Positions 26,335 through 35,774 of a DNA stretch of 64,000 bases are shown piece after piece (positions within the stretch are counted from its first letter, which is position 1; each line of letters opens with the position of its first letter). Under the pieces are notes generated by a model, which saw only the letters and a list, made by a program, of their open reading frames with translations, made no database searches and had not been told where the DNA came from. Origin of the DNA: Ralstonia sp. RRA (GTDB lineage: Bacteria; Pseudomonadota; Gammaproteobacteria; Burkholderiales; Burkholderiaceae); contig NZ_CP146091.1 in assembly GCF_037023145.1 (NCBI RefSeq), forward strand, positions 744,001 to 808,000. Direction: 5' to 3'. A program made the translations under genes and the position numbers.

Positions 26335-26900
26335 TGCTAGTGAACTTGATTTGGCGACGTAGTGCACAAAGAGGCGTTGCCTTGCCTGTTGCGTTGGTGT
26401 TCTTGGTGCTCCTTACGCTTCTGGGGTTGGCGCTCGTCAATGGCTCTGTGATGCAGGAAATGATGTTCGGCAACAGCAAGGACACCAAGCTAGCGTTTCA
26501 AGCAGCGGAAACGGCCCTTCGCGATGCTGAATTGGACGTTGCCCAGAACATCACGGCGACAACGGCGTTTGTACAGGGGTGCACGAGTGGCTTGTGCACG
26601 CCGCCATCATCCTGGTCGACGCCAAAGTCGGCGTCGATCTCTACGCTGATTGATTGGACGAACAGCGCGAACACGCGTACCTACGGTGCTTATACGGGAG
26701 CAGTTGCGTTGCCCAATGTTGCTTCCCAGCCGCTGTACGTCATTGAAAAGCTCTCCGGACTGTCCGTGCCGGCAGGCGAGAGTATTGGGATTGGTGTGAA
26801 GCCGCCAGCAGGAGGGACGGCTTACCGGATCACGGTCTACTCGACCGGCGCACGCCCCGAAACCCACGTTGTTCTCGAATCCATTTACGTGAAGCGCTGA
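26334..26900 (+). CDS. pilX: PilX minor pilin (plus-strand pilus operon)
   Basis: 188 aa. The leader ends RSAQRG|VALPVALVFLVLLTLLGLALVNGSVMQEMM, the PilX pattern without Glu5. KLAFQAAETALRDAE follows as in PilX. The C-terminal part carries one cysteine pair (GCTSGLC). The ATG overlaps the pilW stop by one base (TGATG); a GTG three bases earlier is an alternative. Followed after 4 bases by pilY1. Confidence 0.9.
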   Translation: MLVNLIWRRSAQRGVALPVALVFLVLLTLLGLALVNGSVMQEMMFGNSKDTKLAFQAAETALRDAELDVAQNITATTAFVQGCTSGLCTPPSSWSTPKSASISTLIDWTNSANTRTYGAYTGAVALPNVASQPLYVIEKLSGLSVPAGESIGIGVKPPAGGTAYRITVYSTGARPETHVVLESIYVKR

Positions 26901-26904
26901 GGCC

Positions 26905-29900
26905 ATGAAGACACAATCTTTCTTAGTCAAGGCGCTCGCGCTGTTGATCAGCTCGCTGCTGCCGCTGACGACTAACGCGGCGCTGCTAACCATCGCGCAA
27001 TATCCGCTGTTTCTGTCGAGCAACACAGCGACGCCCAATATTCTGGTGGTCTATGACAACTCGCAGTCCATGGACGGGACGATGGCGGGCAAGTTGATCG
27101 CGGGCAACGATCCAACCACACGTGGCAACATTGCGCGCTCGGTGATTACGTCGACCATCTCGAACTATCGCACCCAATTCAACTGGGGCCTAGCGACGTT
27201 CGATGCCCCGGGGCCCAGCCTGTACAACACGTATGCCTACTTCTTTGGGAGCGCCAGCACCATGGTGTTCACAAATGACTGTGTCAACGGCATTTCCGCA
27301 TCGAACGGCGGCCTGCGCTGCGTCCCGAACCCGCAATCGGGTGCCTCGTATTCGTATCTGACTTACGAGCTCAGTGGCGATGATCCTGCCATCAATGACG
27401 TCTTGTACTACAACGGTACGTGGCCGTATCCGTGGGCTATTGGCTTATCGGGGGGGACGACCAGCAATCCCAATACCAATTACAACGGGTGCCAGAACCA
27501 CGCCAACGTGTCGACCTGGAATTCCGGTGACTTCTCGGGTTGCCAGCAAGTTGGCTTTACCCCGACCGACGCCGGGTTTCTGCCGGGCAATCCTCCTTAC
27601 TCACGAATGATCTGGCTTTCGCGCGCGTGGGGCTACTACGCCAACATAAGCGGGTCCGGAAAAATGATGGAAGCTGTGCAGGCGGATTCGACCTCGCACT
27701 ACCAGAATCTGATCGATTATCTGGCGCCGGAGACAAATTCAAGTTCAGCAGCGAGCGGCCACAGCAAGCTCGAAATCAAGAACGGGGCGGTGGCTACGCC
27801 TCTCTCTGGCAGTCTGCAAACGGCGAAGAGTTACTTCGCGGGCTCGCAGACTGGCTATTCGACGCCTGTGACTCAAAGTTGCCAGAAGAACTTTGTGCTG
27901 CTAGCGACCGACGGCAACCCCACCGGCAAGACCGATGGTTCGATGTGGGCGCTTTCCGATCAGCAAAGCACCTATAACTCGAGCACTGGACAGTGGACAT
28001 TCTCCAACGCCGCGAACGATGTGTTCAGTCAAATCACGGCGTTACGCAGTACGAGCGTTAAGGGTTATACGAGTCCCTTTGACATTCAGACCTACGTGGT
28101 CGGGATGGGTAGCACGGTGTCCAACCCGGCTTCGGTAGCTGTGCTCAACCAAATGGCGAAGCTCGGGGGGACGGGCAATGCTTACCTGAGCTCGGATCCC
28201 GCAACGCTGCAGCAGCAGTTCCAGAGCATCGCGGCGGACATTACCACCAAGGTGGCAGCGGCTTCGGCCGTTTCCCTGAACGCGGGTTCCTGGGGGTCAG
28301 GCACTGCCTTGTATCAGGCCAAGTTCAGCAGCGCGGACTGGTCGGGGCAGTTGCTTGCATATGCCATTAACTCGGACGGTTCGATCGGCAGCCAACTCTG
28401 GGATGCCGGCCAGCAGATCAATTCACAGAACTGGGATACCGGGCGCCAGATCCTGACGTACAAGCCGTCTGCGGCTCTTGGCGCTCGCGGTATTCCGTTC
28501 CGATGGCCTGCATCGCCGGGTTCGCCGAAGGCGACCGAGATGGATGCGGCGCAATCGACCAAGCTGAACTACAACGCCAGTCAGACCACCAACGACGGCT
28601 ATGGCTCGCAGCGTGTGTCCTATCTGCGTGGCAACAATGCCAACGAAGCCAATACGTGTGGATCCTGCACACCGTCGTTTCGCAATCGTCCGACGAGCAA
28701 GCTGGGCGACATCATTCACTCATCGCCCAACTACGTCGGCGCGCCTGCGTTCAACTATCCAGACAACATGGAGAGCGCCCCTTACTCCGCATTCGTATCG
28801 ACCTGGCGCAATCGGACGCCGATGATTTACGTCGGAGCCAATGATGGCATGCTGCACGGGATCAATGCGTCTACGGGGAAAGAGTCAATGGCCTATGTTC
28901 CGGCGGTCATCTACAGCAACCTCAGTATGCTGACCGCTCCGACCTACACACACCAGTACTTCGCGGACGGCTCCGTCACGGTGGGGGACACCTTCTATAA
29001 GAGCGGGTGGCATACGTTGCTGTCAGGTGCGCTGGCCGGTGGAGGACAGGGCATTTTCGCGCTCGACGTCACCGATCCGTCGAAGTTCACTGAGTCGACC
29101 GCGAGCCAGGTCGCGCGCTGGGAATTCACCGACGCGAATGACGCAGACATGGGCTATAGCTTTGGCCAACCGTTGATCGTCAAAACAAACAACGGAAGGT
29201 GGTCCGTTATTGTGGCCAATGGTTACAACAGCACGCAGTCTGATGGTGCGGCGAGCACGACCGGCCACGCAGTGCTGTTTGTGTTGGATGCAGAAACCGG
29301 AGCGGTCACTGCAAAGATTGATACGAACGCTGGCACGACCGCTGCGCCAAATGGCCTGTCAGGACCTATCGCCGTTGATACCAACGGGGATGGCATTGCC
29401 GACGTGGTTTATGCCGGCGATCTGGCGGGCAACATGTGGAAGTTCGACCTGTCGAGCAGCGCAGTCAGCAATTGGGGTGTTGCATTTGGAACCTCCGGCA
29501 GTCCACAGCCGTTGTTCAGTACGGGGGGGCAGCCGATCACGGTACGCCCGGACGTGACTCGAAATTTGCAAGGTAACTACCTCCTGGTCTTCGGCACGGG
29601 GCAGTACTTCACAACGACCGATACAGCGTCGACGGCTGGACAGACCTTCTACGGCATCATCGACAAGGGCGCCACGATCAGCGGCCTGTCTAATCTTCAG
29701 CAGCAGTCGGTGTTGGGTACAACAACGGGTCCCGACGGCAACACGTATCGCATCACGACACACGCGGTAGGAGCGCCAACCTTGGACGCGCTTCGGTCCG
29801 GCGACAATGCAATTTCGCTTGGGTCCTACAACAGCTCGAAGCTCGGTTGGTATATCAACTTGCCGACTACCGGAGAGCGTGCTGTGACAGATGCGACCAT

Positions 29901-30273
29901 TCGTTCTGGTCGTGTGATTTTTAACACTGTCATCCCGTCCACCGCCCAATGCAGCGCCGGTGGTACCGGCTGGGTGATGGAGTTGGATGTCTTTACGGGC
30001 AACCGTTTGGATAGTCCGACCTTCGATACCAATGGCGATGGAGTCATCAACAACTCGGATCTACTCCAATATGGCGGTTCGCCCGCCAATACGAGTGGTC
30101 GACAAGTCGGCTCAATTCCCGCTGCTCCGGGCTTTTTGCAGCCCATTCAAGCACCGGGCGCCTCGCCATTTGAAAACAAATACGTCAATACTTCGGCGGG
30201 TGCCATTCAAGTGATTGGTGAAACGGCAGGTAAGGGTTCCCGTGGCCGTGTTGCATGGCGGCAATTGAACTGA
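26905..30273 (+). CDS. pilY1: Full-length PilY1 pilus-tip adhesin
   Basis: 1122 aa. A signal peptide (residues 1-25, ending TTNA) precedes a von Willebrand A-like domain with MIDAS residues D51-x-S53-x-S55 (DNSQSM) and the late TDGNPTGK. The C-terminal beta-propeller starts near TPMIYVGANDGMLHGINAS. A calcium loop D825-T-N-G-D-G-I-A-D matches the site that controls pilus extension and retraction in Pseudomonas PilY1; a second EF-hand-like D1041-T-N-G-D-G lies near the end. It acts outside the cell as tip adhesin and pilus regulator. Base composition looks lower in GC than flanking housekeeping genes. Confidence 0.95.
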   Translation: MKTQSFLVKALALLISSLLPLTTNAALLTIAQYPLFLSSNTATPNILVVYDNSQSMDGTMAGKLIAGNDPTTRGNIARSVITSTISNYRTQFNWGLATFDAPGPSLYNTYAYFFGSASTMVFTNDCVNGISASNGGLRCVPNPQSGASYSYLTYELSGDDPAINDVLYYNGTWPYPWAIGLSGGTTSNPNTNYNGCQNHANVSTWNSGDFSGCQQVGFTPTDAGFLPGNPPYSRMIWLSRAWGYYANISGSGKMMEAVQADSTSHYQNLIDYLAPETNSSSAASGHSKLEIKNGAVATPLSGSLQTAKSYFAGSQTGYSTPVTQSCQKNFVLLATDGNPTGKTDGSMWALSDQQSTYNSSTGQWTFSNAANDVFSQITALRSTSVKGYTSPFDIQTYVVGMGSTVSNPASVAVLNQMAKLGGTGNAYLSSDPATLQQQFQSIAADITTKVAAASAVSLNAGSWGSGTALYQAKFSSADWSGQLLAYAINSDGSIGSQLWDAGQQINSQNWDTGRQILTYKPSAALGARGIPFRWPASPGSPKATEMDAAQSTKLNYNASQTTNDGYGSQRVSYLRGNNANEANTCGSCTPSFRNRPTSKLGDIIHSSPNYVGAPAFNYPDNMESAPYSAFVSTWRNRTPMIYVGANDGMLHGINASTGKESMAYVPAVIYSNLSMLTAPTYTHQYFADGSVTVGDTFYKSGWHTLLSGALAGGGQGIFALDVTDPSKFTESTASQVARWEFTDANDADMGYSFGQPLIVKTNNGRWSVIVANGYNSTQSDGAASTTGHAVLFVLDAETGAVTAKIDTNAGTTAAPNGLSGPIAVDTNGDGIADVVYAGDLAGNMWKFDLSSSAVSNWGVAFGTSGSPQPLFSTGGQPITVRPDVTRNLQGNYLLVFGTGQYFTTTDTASTAGQTFYGIIDKGATISGLSNLQQQSVLGTTTGPDGNTYRITTHAVGAPTLDALRSGDNAISLGSYNSSKLGWYINLPTTGERAVTDATIRSGRVIFNTVIPSTAQCSAGGTGWVMELDVFTGNRLDSPTFDTNGDGVINNSDLLQYGGSPANTSGRQVGSIPAAPGFLQPIQAPGASPFENKYVNTSAGAIQVIGETAGKGSRGRVAWRQLN

Positions 30274-30283
30274 GGGGGCAGGT

Positions 30284-30643
30284 ATGAAGAAGCTATGTGT
30301 GATTGCCACCTTTGTGCTGGCAGGCAATGCAGCATATGGTGCGCTGGCGCTGGGAGGTGGCGAGCCTGGTGGCGTGACGCTCAGCCCGGCGTCGAGTCGG
30401 GCGCAGCCCCATGCGAGTGAAGCACCTCGCATGCTACGTGGCGTGGTCACCGCGCTCAATCTGGATAAAGGTGAGATTGACGTGCACGGTAACCGCCTTC
30501 AGGTCGGTCGTGCGGTGCGCGTATTTGGCCCTGCTGGGGATGAGGGCCGCCTCTCGTCGTTGCGTCAGGGGCAGGAGATTCGTTTCCTGCTGGATCCGAA
30601 GGACGCCTCTGAACGGACGATTTCAGTTATCTACCTCCAATGA
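30284..30643 (+). CDS. Small secreted protein in the pilus operon
   Basis: 119 aa. A signal peptide (MKKLCVIATFVLAGNAAYG) is followed by a short linker and a compact C-terminal domain of ~70 residues (RMLRGVVTALNLDKGEIDVHG ... GRLSSLRQGQEIRFLLDP). This repeating beta pattern looks like a small OB/SH3-like barrel. I know no name. It is 10 bases after pilY1 and overlaps pilE by 4 bases, so it is made with the pilus tip proteins and is probably periplasmic. The divergent operon has no counterpart. Confidence 0.8.
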   Translation: MKKLCVIATFVLAGNAAYGALALGGGEPGGVTLSPASSRAQPHASEAPRMLRGVVTALNLDKGEIDVHGNRLQVGRAVRVFGPAGDEGRLSSLRQGQEIRFLLDPKDASERTISVIYLQ

Positions 30644-31074
30644 ACACAGGACTCTCTCGCTCTCGGCGTTTGCCCCGCGGCTTCACATTGATTGAGCTGA
30701 TGATCACGGTCGCTATTGTGGGCATCCTCGCCGTCGTGGCCTATCCGTCGCTCAACGGCTACATACAGAAGTCCAGGCGTGCGGATGCCAAAACGGCATT
30801 GCTCGCGGTGGCTCAGAAAATGGAGCAATACCGCTCATTGGGCAACACCTATGCGGGCGCGACATTGGGCGCCAGCGGTGTCTACGCCAATACCAAGTCA
30901 GACAACGGCTACTACGCTCTGAGTTTCTCCGTCGCGCCTACGCAGACGGTCTATACGGTTCAAGCCGTTCCGCAGGCCGGTCAGGCAGCGGATGCGTGCG
31001 GTACCTTCAGCTACGATCAGGCGGGGAATAAAATGGTGTCCGGGGGCACGCTTACGGCGTCGAGCTGTTGGTAG
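30640..31074 (+). CDS. pilE: PilE-like type IV minor pilin (plus-strand pilus operon)
   Basis: 144 aa. Leader MNTGLSRSRRLPRG, then FTLIELMITVAIVGILAVVAYPS with Glu5, the canonical pilin N-terminus. SRRADAKTALLAVAQKMEQY and the C-terminal disulfide loop (ADACGTFSYDQAG ... ASSCW) are typical of PilE. It closes the plus-strand operon and converges on nrdR. Confidence 0.94.
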   Translation: MNTGLSRSRRLPRGFTLIELMITVAIVGILAVVAYPSLNGYIQKSRRADAKTALLAVAQKMEQYRSLGNTYAGATLGASGVYANTKSDNGYYALSFSVAPTQTVYTVQAVPQAGQAADACGTFSYDQAGNKMVSGGTLTASSCW

Positions 31075-31117
31075 TCGTCGGGGGATCGTGCAGCGATACA
31101 AACCGTTCGCGTGCGTG

Positions 31118-31582
31118 CTATTTGCGCACACTCGTCGCCGCAACCTCATCCAGCACATCGCGAAACTCCGCCAGATCCTCAAAACTCCGGTACACCGACG
31201 CAAACCGGATATACCCAATCTTGTCCAGCCGCTTGAGTTCGCGCATCACCAGCTCGCCCACGCGGTCGCTGCCGATTTCCTTCTCGCCGTGGCTGAGCAG
31301 TTTTTCTTCAATGCGAGCGATGGCCTCGTCGATGGCCTCGGCGGAGACAGGGCGCTTGCGCAGCGCTAGGCGCATGGAGTCCTTGACCTTGCTGCGGTCG
31401 TAATCGACGCGGCTGCCGTTCTTTTTGACGACGGCCGGGAAGAACAGCTCGATGCGTTCGTAGGTCGTGAAGCGGCGGTCGCAGGACTCGCAGCGGCGGC
31501 GGCGGCGCACGGTGTCGCCTTCCTCCGACATACGGGTCTCAATCACCTGGGTGGCCGCGTGGCCGCAAAAGGGGCATTTCAT
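31118..31582 (-). CDS. nrdR: Transcriptional repressor NrdR
   Basis: 154 aa, the exact family size. The N-terminal zinc ribbon [13 protein letters not shown] ... [13 protein letters not shown] is followed by an ATP-cone domain ([16 protein letters not shown]). NrdR senses (d)ATP and represses ribonucleotide reductase operons through NrdR boxes. It follows glyA on the same strand, the usual glyA-nrdR order, but a terminator-like hairpin separates them by 116 bases. Confidence 0.98.
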   Translation of the reverse strand: MKCPFCGHAATQVIETRMSEEGDTVRRRRRCESCDRRFTTYERIELFFPAVVKKNGSRVDYDRSKVKDSMRLALRKRPVSAEAIDEAIARIEEKLLSHGEKEIGSDRVGELVMRELKRLDKIGYIRFASVYRSFEDLAEFRDVLDEVAATSVRK

Positions 31583-31616
31583 GCCGCTCTCCTCGGAAAC
31601 CTCAAACGCACAGCGC

Positions 31617-31658
31617 TAAAAGAACAACGCCGCGATGGCCGGGGTGGCCCATCGCGGC
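31617..31658 (-). terminator. Terminator of glyA
   Basis: On the minus strand GCCGCGATGG pairs perfectly with CCATCGCGGC around a 10-base loop, followed by GTTGTTCTTTT. It lies about 40 bases after the glyA stop and before nrdR, so nrdR may be read only by read-through or from its own promoter. Confidence 0.7.
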
Positions 31659-31698
31659 AGAGTACTACGTGGCCAGTTGCCCGGCCATGGTCAAGTGC

Positions 31699-32946
31699 TT
31701 AGGCGTAGACCGGGAACTGCTTGGTCAACTCAGCCACTTTGGCGCGCACGGCAGCGATGTTCGCTTCATCGTGCGGGTTGTCCAGCACGTCGGCGATCAG
31801 GTGCGCGACCTTCACGGCCTCAGCTTCCTTGAAGCCGCGCGTGGTCATGGCCGGCGAGCCCAGGCGCACGCCCGAGGTCACGAACGGCTTTTCCGGATCG
31901 TTCGGGATGGCGTTCTTGTTGACGGTGATGTGCGCGTCGCCCAGCACCTTCTCGGCTTCCTTGCCGGTGATGTTCTTGGCACGCAGGTCCACCAGCATCA
32001 CGTGGCTCTCGGTGCGGCCCGACACGATACGCAGGCCACGGGCCATCAGCGTTTCGGCCATGGCGCGGGCGTTCTTCACCACTTGTTCCTGGTAAGCCTT
32101 GAACTCCGGCGACAGCGCTTCCTTGAACGCCACCGCCTTGCCGGCGATCACGTGCATCAGCGGGCCACCCTGGATGCCCGGGAAGATCGCCGAGTTGATG
32201 GCCTTCTCGTGCTCGGCCTTCATCAGGATCACGCCACCGCGCGGGCCGCGCAGGCTCTTGTGGGTGGTCGTGGTCACGAAGTCAGCGTGCGGCACCGGGT
32301 TCGGGTACACGCCCGCGGCGATCAGGCCAGCGTAGTGGGCCATGTCGACCATGAAGTACGCGCCGATCGATTTGGCGATCTTGCCGATGCGCTCGAAATC
32401 GATGCGCAGGGCGAATGCCGATGCGCCAGCGATGATCAGCTTCGGCTTCTTCTCTTGCGCCAGGGCTTCGAGTGCGTCGTAGTCGATGTCTTCCTTGGCG
32501 TTCAGGCCGTAGCTGACCACGTTGAACCACTTGCCGCTCATGTTCAGCGCCATGCCGTGCGTCAGGTGGCCGCCTTCGGCCAGGCTCATGCCCATGATCG
32601 TGTCGCCCGGCTTGAGCACGGCGAAGAACACGCCCTGGTTGGCCTGCGAGCCCGAGTTCGGCTGCACGTTGGCGGCTTCGGCGCCAAACAGTTGCTTCAC
32701 GCGGTCGATGGCGAGTTGCTCAACCACGTCCACATATTCGCAACCGCCGTAGTAGCGCTTGCCGGGGTAGCCCTCAGCGTACTTGTTGGTCAGTTGCGAA
32801 CCTTGCGCGGCCATCACGGCCGGCGAGGTGTAGTTCTCGGAGGCAATCAGCTCGATATGGTCTTCTTGACGCTGATTTTCCTTCTGGATGGCGGCGAAGA
32901 TTTCGGGATCGATCTGGTCGATCGTATAGCGGCTGCGTTCGAACAT
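31699..32946 (-). CDS. glyA: Serine hydroxymethyltransferase
   Basis: 415 aa, standard length. Motifs include [48 protein letters not shown] and the PLP-lysine segment [16 protein letters not shown]. It converts serine plus tetrahydrofolate to glycine and methylene-THF, the main one-carbon source. The start [13 protein letters not shown] matches the family; the frame remains open for 115 further upstream codons but these are not conserved-looking. Confidence 0.98.
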   Translation of the reverse strand: MFERSRYTIDQIDPEIFAAIQKENQRQEDHIELIASENYTSPAVMAAQGSQLTNKYAEGYPGKRYYGGCEYVDVVEQLAIDRVKQLFGAEAANVQPNSGSQANQGVFFAVLKPGDTIMGMSLAEGGHLTHGMALNMSGKWFNVVSYGLNAKEDIDYDALEALAQEKKPKLIIAGASAFALRIDFERIGKIAKSIGAYFMVDMAHYAGLIAAGVYPNPVPHADFVTTTTHKSLRGPRGGVILMKAEHEKAINSAIFPGIQGGPLMHVIAGKAVAFKEALSPEFKAYQEQVVKNARAMAETLMARGLRIVSGRTESHVMLVDLRAKNITGKEAEKVLGDAHITVNKNAIPNDPEKPFVTSGVRLGSPAMTTRGFKEAEAVKVAHLIADVLDNPHDEANIAAVRAKVAELTKQFPVYA

Positions 32947-33352
32947 GGCGAGTGTCTGGTCTGAATCGAAACGGAAAAAGGCGATGGTCGGGCGAGGCGG
33001 GGGAAACGCGCGCGGCTTGGACGCTGCTCCCGGTGTTGGCCGATTGCAGCGGGTGCCCAAGTCACCCTTTGCTTCCCATTCGCTGCCCAGGCGAGCGGCA
33101 GGCGTCGTTGTGCATGACGCCAGAAACCTTGCGCTTCCTCGTGGTCGGTGCCCACTGCCGAGGTCTGCGGTGTGTTGCTGCAGCCCCGGGATTCGCCAGT
33201 CGCGCAAGGTGGAATGGTTGCCCGCGAGTGTACGACAGGCCCTTGACTGCCGCAAGGCGCGGGGCGCTTGCCCAAGCACATTGCGGCGCAACAGGCGGCA
33301 ATGCTTCAGGTAAACTCTGTTTTTCGCATTTTTTCAGGCTTGGAGACACTCC
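32947..33352. other. Divergent intergenic region glyA / SDR
   Basis: About 400 bases with no supported gene. It must hold both promoters, but I cannot pick a convincing -35/-10 pair. I looked for glycine and S-adenosylhomocysteine riboswitch features and saw none. A GGAGACACTCC ribosome-binding region precedes the plus-strand SDR. Confidence 0.5.
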
Positions 33353-34105
33353 ATGATCGTATTCGTGACCGGCGCAACCGCCGGCTTCGGTGCAGCTATC
33401 GCCCGACGTTTCGTGCGGGAAGGCCATCGCGTGATCGCGGGCGGCCGCCGTCAGGATCGTCTGGATGCGCTCAAGGCCGAACTGGGCGACGCGCTTCTGC
33501 CAGTCGTGCTGGATGTGCTGGATGCCACCGCTGTTGCCGCGCTGCCGGGCTCGCTGCCGGAAGGCTGGCGCGAGGTCGACGTGCTGGTCAACAACGCCGG
33601 CCTGGCGCTCGGTCTGGAGCCCGCCCAGCGTGCCGACCTGACTGACTGGGACCGCATGATCGGCACCAACTGCTCCGGCCTGGTCCATATGACGCGCGCG
33701 TTGCTTCCGGCCATGGTCGAGCGCAATCGTGGCCATGTCATCAACATCGGTTCGATTGCCGGGACGTACCCGTACCCGGGCGGCAACGTGTATGGCGCGA
33801 CCAAGGCGTTCGTGCGCCAGTTCTCGCTGAACCTGCGCGCTGATCTGACCGGCACCCGCGTGCGCGTATCGAACATCGAGCCGGGCCTGTGCTCCGGCAC
33901 TGAGTTCTCCAACGTCCGTTTCAAGGGCGACGATGCCCGCGTGGACAAGGTCTACGAAGGCACGGAGGCCCTCACTGCTGACGACATCGCCGAAGCCGTC
34001 TACTGGATGGCAGCGCTGCCACCGCACTTCAATGTCAACGCAATCGAGCTGATGCCCGTTTGCCAGTCATTCTCGGCCACCAGCGTGACGCGGGGCATGG
34101 CTTAA
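33353..34105 (+). CDS. ydfG: YdfG-type short-chain dehydrogenase (3-hydroxy acid dehydrogenase)
   Basis: 250 aa classical SDR. The nucleotide-binding motif is VTGATAGFGAAIARRF, with an NNAG motif and the catalytic set S...YGATK. The segment EPGLCSGTEFSNVRFKGDD is characteristic of YdfG, an NADP-dependent dehydrogenase of L-allo-threonine, serine and 3-hydroxy acids such as malonic semialdehyde reduction. A GGAGACACTCC site precedes the ATG. It is followed after about 90 bases by ybgC. Confidence 0.9.
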   Translation: MIVFVTGATAGFGAAIARRFVREGHRVIAGGRRQDRLDALKAELGDALLPVVLDVLDATAVAALPGSLPEGWREVDVLVNNAGLALGLEPAQRADLTDWDRMIGTNCSGLVHMTRALLPAMVERNRGHVINIGSIAGTYPYPGGNVYGATKAFVRQFSLNLRADLTGTRVRVSNIEPGLCSGTEFSNVRFKGDDARVDKVYEGTEALTADDIAEAVYWMAALPPHFNVNAIELMPVCQSFSATSVTRGMA

Positions 34106-34195
34106 GCCGTGTCATGCAGGGTTTGCGCTTCCATGCAAGCCCTCGGCCGGCCGGTGGATGGCTGGCTGTCATTTGAGCCTTGGTAAAATTGCCGG

Positions 34196-34600
34196 ATGTC
34201 TTCTTTTGACTGGAACCTGCGCGTGTATTGGGAAGATACCGACGCAGGCGGCGTGGTGTTCTACGCCAACTATCTGAAATTCTTTGAGCGCGCCCGCACC
34301 GAATGGCTGCGCGCGCTCGGGGTCGACCAGCAGGCGCTGGCCGACACGACTGGGGCCATTTTTGTGGTGCGCAGCACCGCTGTGGACTACCGCGCACCTG
34401 CCCGCCTGGATGATCTGGTCCAGATCCGTTCGCGTATGGAACGGGTTGGCCCGGCGTCAGTCCAATTCGCCCAGGAAGGCTGGCGCGGTGACGTTCTACT
34501 CGCCTCAGGCACGATTCGTGTTGGATGTGTCGACCGGCTCACATTCCGGCCGACCCCGATCCCCGCTCCCGTACTCGCAACCATCAAAGCTGCCGCATGA
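34196..34600 (+). CDS. ybgC: Tol-Pal-associated acyl-CoA thioesterase YbgC
   Basis: 134 aa hot-dog fold thioesterase. FDWNLRVYWEDTDAGGVVFYANYLKFFERARTEW is the family signature, with the catalytic Asp in YWEDTDAGG. YbgC hydrolyses acyl-CoA or acyl-ACP and is encoded with the Tol-Pal envelope machine. Its stop overlaps the tolQ start by 4 bases. Confidence 0.96.
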   Translation: MSSFDWNLRVYWEDTDAGGVVFYANYLKFFERARTEWLRALGVDQQALADTTGAIFVVRSTAVDYRAPARLDDLVQIRSRMERVGPASVQFAQEGWRGDVLLASGTIRVGCVDRLTFRPTPIPAPVLATIKAAA

Positions 34601-35289
34601 ATCCCGTCGAGGTCACACAAGATCTGTCGATCGTATCGCTGGTGCTGCACGCCAGTCTCTTGGTCCAGTTTGTCATGGGCCTGCTGCTGGTGATGTCGCT
34701 GTTCTCCTGGACGTACATCTTCCGCAAAGCCTTTGCACTGCGCGCTGCACGCAGCCAGACCGAAACGTTCGAACGCGATTTCTGGGCCGGCGGTGATTTG
34801 CAGGCGCTGTACCAGAGCGCTGCCAACAACCGCCACAAGACGGGCGCGCTGGAGCGCATTTTCGAAGCCGGCATGCGCGAATACCTCAAAACGCGCGAGC
34901 AGCAGCGCGGCGGTGGCGACCCAAGCGCCATCCTCGACGCCGCCCGCCGCGCCATGCGCGCCGCCTACCAGCGCGAGATGGATTCGCTTGAATCGCACCT
35001 GCCGTTCCTGGCGTCGGTCGGCTCGGTCAGCCCGTACATCGGCCTGTTCGGCACGGTGTGGGGGATCATGAACGCGTTCCGTGGCCTGTCCAACGTGCAG
35101 CAGGCCACGCTGTCGGCTGTGGCGCCCGGTATTGCCGAAGCGCTGGTGGCCACGGCCATCGGCCTGTTCGCGGCCATTCCGGCGGTGATCGCCTACAACC
35201 GCTACGCCACCGAGTTGGACCGTCTGGCCAACCGGTTCGAGAGCTTCATGGAAGAGTTTTCGAACATCCTCCAGCGCCAAACACGTTAA
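34597..35289 (+). CDS. tolQ: Tol-Pal system proton channel TolQ
   Basis: 230 aa MotA/TolQ/ExbB protein with three membrane helices (first at about 15-35, others in the region ASVGSVSPYIGLFGTVWGIMNAF and GIAEALVATAIGLFAAIPAVIAYN). These helices form the TolQ5-TolR2 proton channel that drives constriction of the outer membrane during division. The ATG at 34597 overlaps ybgC. An earlier in-frame start at 34525 is less likely. Confidence 0.97.
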   Translation: MNPVEVTQDLSIVSLVLHASLLVQFVMGLLLVMSLFSWTYIFRKAFALRAARSQTETFERDFWAGGDLQALYQSAANNRHKTGALERIFEAGMREYLKTREQQRGGGDPSAILDAARRAMRAAYQREMDSLESHLPFLASVGSVSPYIGLFGTVWGIMNAFRGLSNVQQATLSAVAPGIAEALVATAIGLFAAIPAVIAYNRYATELDRLANRFESFMEEFSNILQRQTR

Positions 35290-35307
35290 GCGCTAAGGAG
35301 CATCGTC

Positions 35308-35742
35308 ATGGCTACCATCCAGAGAACGCGCCGCGCCCGACGGGCCAAGGCCGACATCAACGTCGTTCCGTACATCGACGTGATGCTGGTGCTGCTGGTC
35401 ATCTTCATGGTGGCGGCGCCCGTGGTGAACCCCGGTGTGGTCAACCTGCCGTCGGTGGCCAACGCCACACCGCAACAGACCCAGCCGCCCATCGTCGTGA
35501 CTATCAAGGGCGACGGCACGATCCTTGCTCGCATCAAGACGGGCTCGGGTGCCACCGAACAGAAGCTCGCCAATAACAATGAGCTGCGTGCCTTCGTCAA
35601 GCAGCGTACCGATGAGAACCCCGATCAGCCGGTCGTGATTGCCGCCGACAAGGCCGTGCAGTACGACCGCGTGCTGACGGTGATGAGCGTGTTGAAGGGC
35701 GACGGCGTCAAGCGTGTCGGCCTGATGGTGAAGTCGCAATGA
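35308..35742 (+). CDS. tolR: Tol-Pal system protein TolR
   Basis: 144 aa ExbD/TolR protein. After RRARRAKADINVVPYIDVMLVLLVIFMV the first helix carries the conserved Asp (YIDVML) that conducts protons. The remaining periplasmic domain (PIVVTIKGDG ... VVIAADKAVQYDRV) is typical of TolR dimers that bind peptidoglycan. It follows tolQ by 18 bases. Confidence 0.97.
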   Translation: MATIQRTRRARRAKADINVVPYIDVMLVLLVIFMVAAPVVNPGVVNLPSVANATPQQTQPPIVVTIKGDGTILARIKTGSGATEQKLANNNELRAFVKQRTDENPDQPVVIAADKAVQYDRVLTVMSVLKGDGVKRVGLMVKSQ

Positions 35743-35774
35743 ACGCGAAGCTGTTTCCGGGCGAGGCAACCTGA

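Noticed and set aside
32947..33352. Glycine or SAH riboswitch before glyA
   Set aside because: No recognisable aptamer core in the glyA leader on the minus strand.
32952..33356. 134-codon plus-strand frame upstream of the SDR
   Set aside because: No ribosome-binding site and no motif; lies in the divergent promoter region.
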